DNA from: Prescottella soli
GTDB taxonomy: Bacteria; Actinomycetota; Actinomycetes; Mycobacteriales; Mycobacteriaceae
Direction of reading: 5' to 3'
DNA length: 64,000 bases
NCBI RefSeq assembly: GCF_040024445.1
Contig: NZ_CP157276.1
Coordinates: 4,216,001 to 4,280,000, forward strand
Shown: positions 53,586 to 63,788 of the stretch, piece by piece
Numbering within the stretch: the stretch's first letter is position 1
How the letters are laid out: each line of letters begins with the position of its first letter
Position numbers and translations under genes: made by a program
Notes under the pieces: model-generated
What the model saw: only the letters and a program-made list of their open reading frames with translations
The model's database searches: none
Told to the model about the DNA's origin: nothing

Positions 53586-54140
53586 ATGGCCTTCGCGGGC
53601 AACGTCGACGAACTGGCACTGCTGCAGACGATCCGCCTGAAGGGGCAGGTGACGGCCGACGTCCTCGCCACCCAGCTCGGGGTGGCCGCCGCGTCCGCCG
53701 AGGCGGCACGCGACGCGCTGCTCGCGCAGGGCAAGGCGGAGGAGACTGGCGACGGCGCGTTCGCGCTCACCGACGCCGGCATCACCGAACTCGGCGATCA
53801 GCTCGAAGCCGAGCGCGTCTCGATCGACGAGGATTCGATCGCCGAGATCCACGAGCGTTTCCTCGAGCTCGACGGTCCGGTGCGGAACCTCGTCGCCGGC
53901 GGTGACGTCGACGCGGACGCGCTCGCCGCGCTCGACAAGCAGGCACAGGACGTACTCGACGACGTCTCCGCGTTCGTCCCGCGCCTGTCGCGCTACCAGG
54001 ACCTGTTCGCTGAGGCGCTGCAGAAGGTGAAGGCCGGTGAAGCGGAGTGGGCCGCCGCCCCCGAGATCGCGTCGTACGCCACCGTGTGGGGCGAAATCGC
54101 GCGCGAGCTGCGCGGCGCCTGCGGCCTCGACGAGGAGTAG
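53586..54140 (+). CDS. winged-helix-like protein of unknown function
   Basis: A 184-aa acidic protein starting at ATG 53586 after a GAGGAG site. The first 75 residues look like a winged helix (LLQTIRLKGQVTADVLATQLGVAAASAEAARDALLAQG, then FALTDAGITELGDQL). The rest is helical and acidic, with Trp and Tyr near the C-terminus. It may be a small regulator or a domain-only relative of proteins that carry this module beside PEP-synthase-like domains. It is followed by its own terminator. The function is not known. Confidence 0.65.
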   Translation: MAFAGNVDELALLQTIRLKGQVTADVLATQLGVAAASAEAARDALLAQGKAEETGDGAFALTDAGITELGDQLEAERVSIDEDSIAEIHERFLELDGPVRNLVAGGDVDADALAALDKQAQDVLDDVSAFVPRLSRYQDLFAEALQKVKAGEAEWAAAPEIASYATVWGEIARELRGACGLDEE

Positions 54141-54157
54141 CCCGCAGCCCGACGCAT

Positions 54158-54192
54158 GAGCGCCCGCCACCGGGCTACGGCGGCGGGCGCTC
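54158..54192 (+). terminator. terminator after the winged-helix gene
   Basis: An 11-bp perfect stem (gagcgcccgcc at 54158-54168, complement at 54182-54192) with a 13-base loop lies 18 bases after the stop codon. Confidence 0.7.
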
Positions 54193-54211
54193 GCGGGACT
54201 ATCGTCCAATC

Positions 54212-54871
54212 ATGGTGCTGCACTACCCCCGACGCGTGGCAGTCGTTGCGGTATTCCTTTCCGCCCTGGCGGGATTCGTGGACGCGATGGGGTTCATCAC
54301 GCTCGGCGGCTACTTCGTGTCCTTCATGAGCGGGAACTCCACCAAACTGGCGGTCTCGGTGGCCGACGGGCTCGTCGGGACGGCGTTGACCGGTGCCGGC
54401 ATCGTCGCGCTGTTCGTGGTCGGGGTGATGGCCGGATCCTTCACCGGCCGGACCGCCGGACGCCACCATCGTCCGGCGGTCCTGACGCTGGTCACGACAC
54501 TCCTCGTCCTCGCCGCGGCGGCCCACCTTCTGGGTGCCACCCCTGTCTCGATCGTGCTGATGGTGCTCGCGATGGGGGCGGAGAACTCCACGTTCGAGCG
54601 GGAGGGCGAAGTCAGCATCAGCCTCACCTACATGACCGGCACCCTCGTGAAGATGGGGCAGCGCCTGGTCACCGCGCTGACCGGTGGTGAGCGGTGGGGA
54701 TGGGTCCGGCACTTCCTGTTGTGGCTGGCCATGGTCGTCGGCGCCGCGCTCGGAGCGACCGCACACCGTTTCGTCGGGTTGAACGCGTTGTGGTTGGCGG
54801 CGTTGTGGGGAGCGGTGCTCGCAGTCGTCCTCGCCCGGACACCACCTCCCGCCCTACCTCGGCAAGGGTGA
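54212..54871 (+). CDS. YoaK/DUF1275-family membrane protein
   Basis: A 219-aa protein with six or seven hydrophobic helices starting at ATG 54212. The conserved N-terminal stretch LSALAGFVDAMGFITLGGYFVSFMSGNSTKLAV and the later MGAENSTFEREGEVSISLTYMTGTLVKMG are diagnostic of DUF1275. The family is common, monocistronic and uncharacterised; a transporter role is often assumed. The frame is open upstream, but only through the terminator of the preceding gene. Confidence 0.85.
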   Translation: MVLHYPRRVAVVAVFLSALAGFVDAMGFITLGGYFVSFMSGNSTKLAVSVADGLVGTALTGAGIVALFVVGVMAGSFTGRTAGRHHRPAVLTLVTTLLVLAAAAHLLGATPVSIVLMVLAMGAENSTFEREGEVSISLTYMTGTLVKMGQRLVTALTGGERWGWVRHFLLWLAMVVGAALGATAHRFVGLNALWLAALWGAVLAVVLARTPPPALPRQG

Positions 54872-54987
54872 CCGGCATCACGTTCACCCCCTTTCGGGGG
54901 TAGTCGGCGCGTGACTCAGATCACTACCTTTCCTCGCAGTCGCTGACGCCAATCGGGGCGTCGCACACGGCTCGAGAAGAGGGATCC

Positions 54988-56310
54988 ATGACGACTGTGT
55001 CGCCATCGGTCGACTCCGCGATCGCTGCCTCCCCGCGCACCAGCGTGCGCAGGGTGGCCATCGCGAGTTGTATCGGAACGACGATCGAGTTCTACGACTT
55101 CTTCATCTACGGAACCGCTGCCGCACTGGTCTTCCCGACGGTGTTCTTCCCGGCGCTCGGTTCCACCGCCGGCACCGTCGCGTCGTTCGCGACCTTCGCG
55201 GTGGCGTTCATCGCCCGGCCCGTGGGCGCGATGTTGTTCGGGCACTACGGCGACCGGATCGGTCGCAAGAAGACCCTCGTCTCGACCCTCCTGCTGATGG
55301 GCATCTCGACGCTCCTCATCGGCCTGCTCCCGGGCGCGGCGACGATCGGGGTCGCGGCACCGATCATCCTCGTGCTGCTCCGCTTCGGCCAGGGCTTCGC
55401 CGTCGGCGGCGAGTGGGCGGGCGCGACCCTGCTCACCGCCGAGTACGCGCCGCCGGGCAAGCGCGGCCTGTACGCGATGTTCCCGCAGTTGGGGCCGGCC
55501 ATCGCGTTCGTGCTGTCCAGCAGCACGTTCATCATCACGGGTGCGTTCTTCGGTGACGCCAACGAGACGTTCCTCAGCTGGGGCTGGCGGGTCCCGTTCG
55601 TGTTCTCCATCGTCCTCGTCGCCATCGGCCTGTACATGCGTCTGGCCATCGAGGAGACCCCGGTGTTCCGGGCGCAGCAGGCGGACGACGCCGCATCGGG
55701 TCCCCGCACACTGCCCTTCCTTGACGCGTGGCGGTACCAGACCAAGGAGATCCTGCTCTCCGGTGGTGCGCTCGCGACGCTGTTCGCGCTCTTCTACATG
55801 GGCACCGCGTTCCTCACCAGCTACGGAACCAAGACCCTCGGCTTCAGCCGCCCGTTCGTGCTCTCGGTCGGCATCGTCTCGGCCGTCGTCTTCGGTGGCG
55901 CCATCGTCGTCTCGGCGCTGTACTCCGACCGGATCGGCCGGCGCCGGGTCATCATGATCTCCTGCGTCCTCGCGGTGATCTGGGCGCTCGTGCTGTTCCC
56001 GCTGCTCGACACCGGCTCCGCGGCGGCCTTCGTGATCGGCATGTGCGTCACGCTCGCGATCTTCGGCATGGCCTACGGTCCGTGCGGGGCGCTCCTGCCG
56101 GAGATGTTCCACACCCGCTACCGCTACACCGGCGCCGGGCTCGGCTACAACCTCGCGGGCGTGCTCGGCGGCGCGGTCCCGCCGCTGATCGCGGCGCCAC
56201 TGGCCTCCGCCTACGGCAGCTTCGCGATCGGGCTGATGCTCGCCGTGCTCGGCGTCGTCAGCTTCGTGTGCACCAAGGCGCTGGTCGAAACCAAGGACCG
56301 CGCGCTCTGA
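54988..56310 (+). CDS. MHS-family (metabolite:H+ symporter) MFS transporter
   Basis: A 440-aa transporter with 12 predicted helices. The opening [24 protein letters not shown] and the loop [21 protein letters not shown] are signatures of the MHS group that imports organic acids and osmolytes (shikimate, alpha-ketoglutarate, proline/betaine). It lies in the alcohol and acid catabolism region, about 160 bases before the acyl-CoA synthetase gene, so it may import the acid that the ligase activates. The substrate is not determined. Confidence 0.9.
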   Translation: MTTVSPSVDSAIAASPRTSVRRVAIASCIGTTIEFYDFFIYGTAAALVFPTVFFPALGSTAGTVASFATFAVAFIARPVGAMLFGHYGDRIGRKKTLVSTLLLMGISTLLIGLLPGAATIGVAAPIILVLLRFGQGFAVGGEWAGATLLTAEYAPPGKRGLYAMFPQLGPAIAFVLSSSTFIITGAFFGDANETFLSWGWRVPFVFSIVLVAIGLYMRLAIEETPVFRAQQADDAASGPRTLPFLDAWRYQTKEILLSGGALATLFALFYMGTAFLTSYGTKTLGFSRPFVLSVGIVSAVVFGGAIVVSALYSDRIGRRRVIMISCVLAVIWALVLFPLLDTGSAAAFVIGMCVTLAIFGMAYGPCGALLPEMFHTRYRYTGAGLGYNLAGVLGGAVPPLIAAPLASAYGSFAIGLMLAVLGVVSFVCTKALVETKDRAL

Positions 56311-56343
56311 TCCACTGCCGTCCGGGACGGGGTGTTCGAACTC

Positions 56344-56391
56344 TGAACAGTTGTCGACACCCCGAACCGGCGACTATGTCCTACATCACAC
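56344..56391 (+). promoter_or_regulatory. promoter motif shared with the aldehyde dehydrogenase gene at 60757
   Basis: tgaacagttg (56344-56353) followed 39 bases on by acatcacac (56383-56391) lies upstream of the acyl-CoA synthetase. The same two words, 45 bases apart, precede the aldehyde dehydrogenase at 60757. The AcoR-like regulator encoded between the two targets is the natural candidate for binding them. Confidence 0.5.
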
Positions 56392-56470
56392 TCTGCGAGT
56401 ACGTTGGGGAGGCCCGCACCGCTGGGCTGCTCCCGGGGGTGCCGGGTCGGCGCCTGGAGAGGAAAACGCG

Positions 56471-58126
56471 ATGACCACAACCGCTTCGCTGCACGGATCC
56501 CTTCCGAGCTACACCTCGGGAACGTGGGATGCGCCCATGCTGGGCGACACCATCGGTGACAACTTCGACCGGGCGGTCGCCGCGCACGGTGGGCGCGACG
56601 CGCTGATCGACCGCGGTTCGGGGCGTCGGTGGACCTACAGCGAACTGGCCGCGGACGTGGACGCGGTCGCGGCCGGGCTGCTCGGCGTCGGGATCGTCAA
56701 GGGCGACCGCGTCGGCATCTGGGCGCCCAACTGCGCGGAGTGGACGATGGTCCAGTACGCGACGGCGAAGATCGGCGCGATCCTGGTAAACATCAACCCC
56801 GCCTACCGGTCCCACGAGTTGCAGTACGTGCTGAACCAGGCCGGGATCCGGATGCTGATCGCCGCGCCGTCGTTCAAGACGTCCGACTATGCGGCCATGA
56901 TCGAGCAGGTGCGGCCGGAGTGCGCTTCCCTGGAACACGTGCTGCTGCTGGGCGCGTCGGAGTGGGACGCGTTGGTCGCCGACGGTCGCTCGGTGCTCTC
57001 GGACGGCCGTGAGGCCCTCGCGCGGGCGCAGGCCGCGCTGTCGGCCGACGACCCGATCAACATCCAGTACACCTCGGGGACAACGGGATTTCCGAAGGGG
57101 GCGACGCTCAGCCACCACAACATCCTCAACAACGGCTACTTCGTGGGTGAGTTGTGCGGCTACACGGAGCAGGATCGGGTGTGCATCCCGGTGCCGTTCT
57201 ACCACTGCTTCGGCATGGTGATGGGGAACCTCGCGTGCACCAGTCACGGGGCCACGATGGTGATTCCCGGGCCGGCGTTCGACCCGGCCGCGACCCTGGC
57301 GGCGGTGCAGGCCGAGCGGTGCACGTCGCTGTACGGGGTGCCGACCATGTTCATCGCCGAACTCGCGGATCCGGGGTTCGAGACCTACGACCTGTCGAGC
57401 CTGCGCACCGGCATCATGGCGGGCTCGCCGTGCCCGGTGGAGGTGATGAAGCAGGTCATCGAGCGGATGGGCATGGCGGAGGTGTCGATCTGCTACGGCA
57501 TGACCGAGACGTCGCCGGTGTCGCTGCAGACCCGCCGCGACGACAGCATCGACCAGCGCGTGTCCACGGTCGGCCGCGTCGGTCCGCATCTCGAGGTGAA
57601 GATCGTCGACCCGGCGACGGGGCTGACGGTGCCGCGCGGCGAGCCGGGCGAGCTGTGCACGCGCGGCTACTCGGTTATGCTCGGATACTGGGAGAATCCC
57701 GGGAAGACCACGGAGGCAATCGATTCCGCGCGTTGGATGCACACCGGGGACATCGGTGTGATGGATTCCGACGGCTACGTCGCGATCACCGGGCGTATCA
57801 AGGACATGGTGATCCGGGGCGGCGAGAACGTCTATCCGCGCGAGATCGAGGAGTTCCTCTACACCCATCCCGACATCCTTGACGCCCAGGTGATCGGCGT
57901 CCCCGACGCGAAGTACGGGGAGGAGTTGATGGTGTGGATCCGGATGCGGGAGGGTGCGCGGCCGTTGGACGCGGAGAAGGTGCGGGAGTTCTGCACCGGC
58001 AGGCTGGCGCACTACAAGATCCCGCGGTACGTGCATCTGGTCGACGAGTTCCCGATGACGGTCACCGGCAAGATCCGCAAGGTCGATATGCGGGAGCTGT
58101 CGATCGAGCTGATCGATCGGGCCTGA
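56471..58126 (+). CDS. AMP-forming acyl-CoA synthetase
   Basis: A 551-aa adenylate-forming enzyme starting at ATG 56471, behind a GGAGAGG ribosome site. Motifs are [20 protein letters not shown] (P-loop), [11 protein letters not shown] (A5), WMHTGDIG (A7), [16 protein letters not shown] (A8) and the C-terminal catalytic Lys in [10 protein letters not shown]. It would activate a carboxylic acid, probably a medium or short fatty acid, to its CoA ester. It is followed 12 bases later by the AcoR-like regulator, in the same operon. Confidence 0.92.
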   Translation: MTTTASLHGSLPSYTSGTWDAPMLGDTIGDNFDRAVAAHGGRDALIDRGSGRRWTYSELAADVDAVAAGLLGVGIVKGDRVGIWAPNCAEWTMVQYATAKIGAILVNINPAYRSHELQYVLNQAGIRMLIAAPSFKTSDYAAMIEQVRPECASLEHVLLLGASEWDALVADGRSVLSDGREALARAQAALSADDPINIQYTSGTTGFPKGATLSHHNILNNGYFVGELCGYTEQDRVCIPVPFYHCFGMVMGNLACTSHGATMVIPGPAFDPAATLAAVQAERCTSLYGVPTMFIAELADPGFETYDLSSLRTGIMAGSPCPVEVMKQVIERMGMAEVSICYGMTETSPVSLQTRRDDSIDQRVSTVGRVGPHLEVKIVDPATGLTVPRGEPGELCTRGYSVMLGYWENPGKTTEAIDSARWMHTGDIGVMDSDGYVAITGRIKDMVIRGGENVYPREIEEFLYTHPDILDAQVIGVPDAKYGEELMVWIRMREGARPLDAEKVREFCTGRLAHYKIPRYVHLVDEFPMTVTGKIRKVDMRELSIELIDRA

Positions 58127-58138
58127 CCGGAAGGAGCA

Positions 58139-59782
58139 GTGGCGGTGCACGGTTTGCGGCCGGAAATCGAACTGTCCTGGAAGCGTTCACAGCTCAGTGG
58201 CATCGACCCGGCGCGGGTGCCCGAACCGACGCTGCTCGATCCGTCGGACTCGGCCGGGCGGCTCCTGCGGGCCGCCCGGCCGGTGCTCGACGAGCTGCGG
58301 GTTCAGCTGTCCGGCACCGGATGCGGCATCCTGCTCGTCGACCGTGAGTGTCGTGTCGTGTCACGGGTGTTCGACTCCGATGCCATGAAGGCCGCGATGG
58401 AGGGTGTCGGGGTCCTGCCCGGTGTCGCGCTCTCCGAGGAGACGTACGGCACGAACGCGCTCGGGACCCCGCTCGAGGTGCGCCAGGGCATCGTGGTCCA
58501 CCGCGACGAACACTTCCTCGAGTCGTTTCGGCAGTTCAGCTGCTACGGTCACCCGATCCTGCACCCGGTCACGCGCCGGATCGAGGGCATCCTCGACATC
58601 ACCGCGACGGGGAAGACGGCGAATCCGCTGTTCGTGCCCTTCCTCGCGCGGGCGGTCCGCGACATCGAGGCCAGGCTTCTCGAGGGTGCGCGGGAATCGG
58701 ATCGGCGCGTGGTGGACGCGTTCCAGATTGCGGCCCGGCAGCGTGGTGTCGCCGTGGCCGCGATGGGCCGGGACATCATGCTCACCAACAAGGCCGCGGT
58801 CGAACTGCTCGACCCGAGCGATCACGTGGCGCTGCGCGCGCTCGCGGCCGACGTGCCCGCGGGCGAGTCGCGACGCCAGGATTTCGTGCTGTCCGCAGGA
58901 GGGCGCACCGGGCTGCGCATCGACCGGGTCGCCGGCGCCGAGAGCGGCGCCCTGTTCCTGCTCGACGTGGACGAGACCCGACCGCCGGTGCTCCGCAGGG
59001 CCACGCCAGAGGACGCGACGTCGCGTCTGCGTGCCCGGCTGCACGAGCTGCGTTCCAGCACCGGTGCTCTCGCGATCGTCGGAGAGCCGGGCAGTGGGCG
59101 AAGCTGGGCTGCACGGGAGTTCGCGGTCGGACCGATCGTGACCGTGGATGCCGCGCACATCGTCGCTGAGGGGGAACGGGACTGGTGTGCGCGATTGCTC
59201 GCGCACACCGAGACCGAATCCGAGCACCTCCTGGTCGAACACGTCCATCTCGCCCCGGATCCCGTCGTCGCGCTGCTGGCCTCGCTCGCCGCCCGCGCCG
59301 ACGGACCGCGGCCGGTGTTCACCTCCGACCCGCTCGACGCGGTCCGCCCGGCCGTGCGGGACCTGCTCGCGCGCTGCGGCACGCAGGTCACGGTTCCGGC
59401 TCTGCGGCAGCGGATCCGGGAGCTTCCCGCACTCGCCGACGCGCTTGCGGTGGAAGTCGGCCGGGAGGGACTGCGTATCGGACCGAGCGCGCTGACGGCG
59501 CTGTCCGAGCACACGTGGCCGGGCAACCTGGTGGAACTGCGTGCGGTGCTCGCGGGCCTTCCCGACAGGAACGGGGCGGCGATCCGGGTCGAGGACCTTC
59601 CCGAGGAATACCGCGCGCCCGGGCGGGTGGCCCGACTCGGCGGCCGGGAACGGGCCGAGCGGGACGCGATCATCGAGGCGCTTCAGGAGAGCCGGGGCAA
59701 CAAGGTGCACGCCGCGGCGCGGCTCGGGATCAGTCGCACGACGCTCTACAGCCGGATTCGCGCCCTCGACATCACCCTGTGA
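58139..59782 (+). CDS. AcoR-like GAF/Fis regulator with degenerate AAA+ domain
   Basis: A 547-aa protein starting at GTG 58139. The N-terminal GAF sensor (ETYGTNALGTPLEVRQGIVVHRDEHFLES; YGHPILHPVTRRIEGILDITATG) resembles activators of acetoin and alcohol genes. The central AAA+ region is reduced: the P-loop reads GEPGSGRSWAA and the sigma54-contact GAFTGA loop is absent. The C-terminus keeps a Fis-type HTH (ALQESRGNKVHAAARLGISRTTLYSRIRAL). This suits an actinobacterium without sigma54. It probably controls the flanking ligase and aldehyde dehydrogenase genes. Confidence 0.88.
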   Translation: MAVHGLRPEIELSWKRSQLSGIDPARVPEPTLLDPSDSAGRLLRAARPVLDELRVQLSGTGCGILLVDRECRVVSRVFDSDAMKAAMEGVGVLPGVALSEETYGTNALGTPLEVRQGIVVHRDEHFLESFRQFSCYGHPILHPVTRRIEGILDITATGKTANPLFVPFLARAVRDIEARLLEGARESDRRVVDAFQIAARQRGVAVAAMGRDIMLTNKAAVELLDPSDHVALRALAADVPAGESRRQDFVLSAGGRTGLRIDRVAGAESGALFLLDVDETRPPVLRRATPEDATSRLRARLHELRSSTGALAIVGEPGSGRSWAAREFAVGPIVTVDAAHIVAEGERDWCARLLAHTETESEHLLVEHVHLAPDPVVALLASLAARADGPRPVFTSDPLDAVRPAVRDLLARCGTQVTVPALRQRIRELPALADALAVEVGREGLRIGPSALTALSEHTWPGNLVELRAVLAGLPDRNGAAIRVEDLPEEYRAPGRVARLGGRERAERDAIIEALQESRGNKVHAAARLGISRTTLYSRIRALDITL

Positions 59783-59912
59783 GCCGTTCGCGGGCTGGGC
59801 GGTCCGTCGCCGTTGCCCCGCTCCGTCGATATTCGGGCGACTATCCAGCGGTGCCGGGTGCGGCCGGCGAGCTGAAACCCGCCGGCCGCACCCGGATCAC
59901 GAAACCTGCAGA

Positions 59913-60416
59913 CTAGCTGCCGAACTGGCTGAGGACGCCGTTGAGGACGTCACGGAAGAAGTCCTCGACGCTACCGGCCCCGGGAACAGCAGCCGTATCC
60001 TCGGTGATCGCTACCCGCACCGGCTGACCGACGACCTGGTAGGCGGTGTCGCCGTTCTCCTTGCACTTGGTGAACACCCAGTACTCGCCGCGGGCCAGGG
60101 CCGCCGAGGTGCCCGAACCCGAGGCGCCGGTGAGAACCCGGTCCTTCGCCATGTCCGTGCCCGTGATGGCGTATTCGCCGACCTTGGTGGTTCTGTCGAA
60201 GATCGTGGCGTCGCCGCGGTACACGTAGCCCTCGCAGTAGTTGAACGGCAGAGTGGTGTTCAGACCGCTGACCGTCGTGGTGATCGTCGAGCCGGACGCG
60301 GTCACGGTCGCGCTACCGGTGACCTGAGCCGACGAAAGTGCGGGGCTGGCGACGAGAGCGAGAGCCGACAGTCCGGCAACGACACCCGCGCCGGCAAGCT
60401 TGCGAGAAACACCCAT
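59913..60416 (-). CDS. secreted protein of unknown function, possibly iron regulated
   Basis: A 167-aa protein with a classical signal peptide (KLAGAGVVAGLSALALVASPALSSAQ, cleavage near residue 30). The mature part is Thr/Ser rich (ATVTASGSTITTTVSGLNTT), and two Cys (YCEGYVYRG; FTKCKENG) could form a disulfide. It is probably an immunoglobulin-like beta-sandwich. I do not recognise a family. An iron-box-like sequence lies about 100 bases upstream, pointing to IdeR control and perhaps a role in metal or haem handling. Confidence 0.75.
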   Translation of the reverse strand: MGVSRKLAGAGVVAGLSALALVASPALSSAQVTGSATVTASGSTITTTVSGLNTTLPFNYCEGYVYRGDATIFDRTTKVGEYAITGTDMAKDRVLTGASGSGTSAALARGEYWVFTKCKENGDTAYQVVGQPVRVAITEDTAAVPGAGSVEDFFRDVLNGVLSQFGS

Positions 60417-60514
60417 GTTGGGTCCCTTCGAGTTTGGACACCTCGCTGCACCGGGCGGCGTGGCGTGTGAGCGACATCGTGCGTGGTGCGGGGACGTCGC
60501 CGCAGCCCCACGCA

Positions 60515-60533
60515 GTAGGTTAGCCTTGCCTTT
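60515..60533 (-). promoter_or_regulatory. IdeR/DmdR iron-box candidate
   Basis: gtaggttagccttgccttt matches the actinobacterial IdeR consensus ttaggttaggctaacctaa at 13 of 19 positions by eye, with a strong left half (taggttag). It lies about 100 bases upstream of the secreted protein gene. An inverted ttagcc/ggctaa pair extends across the same region. Confidence 0.55.
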
Positions 60534-60679
60534 ATCAGGGCAGGCTGGCTAATTAAATGGTGCCGACTCGGGCGTGTCAAGTGGTGGCCGGCGTCGTCGA
60601 GATGACTCCGGGCAGCCGCGCGTCTTCGACCGGCGCAGGCGTGCTGTTCGCGGCCGGCCTTCCCGCGCTGTCCAAAGCT

Positions 60680-60733
60680 TGAACAGTTGACGGCCACCCG
60701 CCCGAAGCACGATGGCTGTGTTGCACATCACAC
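60680..60733 (+). promoter_or_regulatory. promoter motif shared with the acyl-CoA synthetase gene
   Basis: tgaacagttg (60680-60689) and acatcacac (60725-60733) lie upstream of the aldehyde dehydrogenase. The same words, similarly spaced, occur at 56344-56391. See the AcoR-like regulator entry for the likely binding protein. Confidence 0.5.
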
Positions 60734-60756
60734 CATCGTCTGCAGGAGGTTCGGGC

Positions 60757-62256
<1,500 letters not shown>

Positions 62257-62294
62257 CGTCCCCGCCCGCACTCTCGAACTCCGAAGGAGACCCC

Positions 62295-63407
62295 ATGAAG
62301 ACCAAGGCCGCTGTTCTGCTCGAGGCCGGAAAGCCGTTCGAGATCATGGAACTCGACCTGGACGGCCCCGGCCCCGGCGAGGTGCTGATCAAGTACACCG
62401 CGGCGGGACTGTGCCACTCGGACCTGCACCTGACCGACGGTGACCTGCCGCCGCGCTATCCCATCGTGGGCGGGCACGAGGGCTCCGGCATCATCGAGGA
62501 AGTCGGTCCCGGTGTCACCAAGGTCAAGCCCGGCGACCACGTCGTGTGCAGCTTCATTCCCAACTGCGGCACCTGCCGTTACTGCGCCACCGGACGACAG
62601 AGCCTGTGCGACATGGGGGCGACCATCCTGGAGGGCTCGATGCCCGACGGGACGTTCCGATTCCATTCCGGCGGAAGCGAGTTCGGTGCCATGTGCATGC
62701 TGGGCACGTTCTCCGAGCGGGCGACGATCTCGCAGCACTCGGTCGTCAAGGTGGACGACTGGCTGCCCCTCGAGACGGCGGTCCTCGTCGGCTGCGGCGT
62801 CCCGTCGGGGTGGGGGACCGCGGTGTACGCCGGCGGAGTCCGGGCCGGTGACATCGTCGTCATCTACGGCATCGGTGGTCTCGGCATCAACGCCGTGCAG
62901 GGCGCGGTGCAGGCCGGCGCCCGCTACGTGGTGGTGGTCGATCCGCTCGCGTTCAAGCGGGAGACCGCGCTGAAGTTCGGCGCCACGCACGCCTACGCGA
63001 CCGCGGAGGAAGCCGCGGTGAAGGTGAACGAGCTGAGCTGGGGTCAGGGTGCCGATCAGGCGCTGATCCTGGTCGGCACGGTCGACGAGGAGGTGGTCGC
63101 GGCGGCGACGGCCGTGATCGGGAAGGGCGGCACCGTCGTCATCACCGGCCTCGCCGATCCGACCAAGCTGACGGTGCAGGTCTCGGGTGCCGATCTGACG
63201 CTCAACGAGAAGACGATCAAGGGCACGCTGTTCGGCTCGGCCAATCCGCAGTACGACATCGTCCGACTGCTGCGCATGTACGACCAGGGCGAGTTGAAGC
63301 TCGACGAACTCGTCACCACTCGCTACTCGCTCGAGGACGTCAATCAGGGCTACGAGGACCTGCGTAACGGCAAGAACATTCGCGGAATCATCGTGCACGA
63401 GCAGTGA
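62295..63407 (+). CDS. NDMA-dependent (mycofactocin-associated) alcohol dehydrogenase
   Basis: A 370-aa zinc alcohol dehydrogenase starting at ATG 62295. It has catalytic zinc ligands in LCHSDLHLTDGDLP and GHEGSGIIEEVG, a structural zinc loop CGTCRYCATGRQSLC, and the NAD motif YGIGGLGINAVQGAVQAGA. Its overall sequence matches the nicotinoprotein group (TIGR03989) that holds NAD tightly and needs an external acceptor: NDMA in vitro and mycofactocin in vivo. The mft genes lie 16 kb upstream. It forms an operon with the aldehyde dehydrogenase. Confidence 0.9.
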   Translation: MKTKAAVLLEAGKPFEIMELDLDGPGPGEVLIKYTAAGLCHSDLHLTDGDLPPRYPIVGGHEGSGIIEEVGPGVTKVKPGDHVVCSFIPNCGTCRYCATGRQSLCDMGATILEGSMPDGTFRFHSGGSEFGAMCMLGTFSERATISQHSVVKVDDWLPLETAVLVGCGVPSGWGTAVYAGGVRAGDIVVIYGIGGLGINAVQGAVQAGARYVVVVDPLAFKRETALKFGATHAYATAEEAAVKVNELSWGQGADQALILVGTVDEEVVAAATAVIGKGGTVVITGLADPTKLTVQVSGADLTLNEKTIKGTLFGSANPQYDIVRLLRMYDQGELKLDELVTTRYSLEDVNQGYEDLRNGKNIRGIIVHEQ

Positions 63408-63440
63408 CGGACTCGCTCGCACAACGATCTGGATGATCTT

Positions 63441-63482
63441 CCGCCCTGGTTCGACGGAGAACGTACCGTCGAACCAGGGCGG
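63441..63482 (+). terminator. terminator after the NDMA-dependent alcohol dehydrogenase
   Basis: 17-base perfect arms (63441-63457 and 63466-63482) with an 8-base loop lie 33 bases after the stop codon and end the aldehyde/alcohol dehydrogenase transcript. Confidence 0.85.
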
Positions 63483-63524
63483 AGGTGTCTCCGCACCGAT
63501 GGGGGCGGACGGAAGGAGCCCCTC

Positions 63525-63788
63525 ATGGGCGAGATCATCGGCACGATCATCTTCGGCGCGGTCATCGGGGTGCTCGCTCGCCTGGTGGTGCCCGGCAAGC
63601 AGGCGATGGGCTGGATCGTCACGGTGATCATCGGCATCATCGGGGCCCTGATCGGCTACTGGGTGTGGGGACTGATCAGCAACAAGGGCAACACCCCGGG
63701 CATCGACTGGTGGCGCTGGATCATCAGCATCGCCGTCGCGGCCGTGTTGACGATCGCCTACACCTCGGTCACCAGTCGTCGCTCGTGA
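63525..63788 (+). CDS. GlsB/YeaQ/YmgE-family stress membrane protein
   Basis: An 87-aa protein with three hydrophobic helices. The glycine-patterned IIGTIIFGAVIGVLARLVVPGKQAMGW and VIIGIIGALIGYWVWGL are typical of transglycosylase-associated/GlsB small membrane proteins induced by stress. It starts at ATG 63525 behind a GGAAGGAG ribosome site and overlaps the next gene by 4 bases. Confidence 0.88.
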   Translation: MGEIIGTIIFGAVIGVLARLVVPGKQAMGWIVTVIIGIIGALIGYWVWGLISNKGNTPGIDWWRWIISIAVAAVLTIAYTSVTSRRS

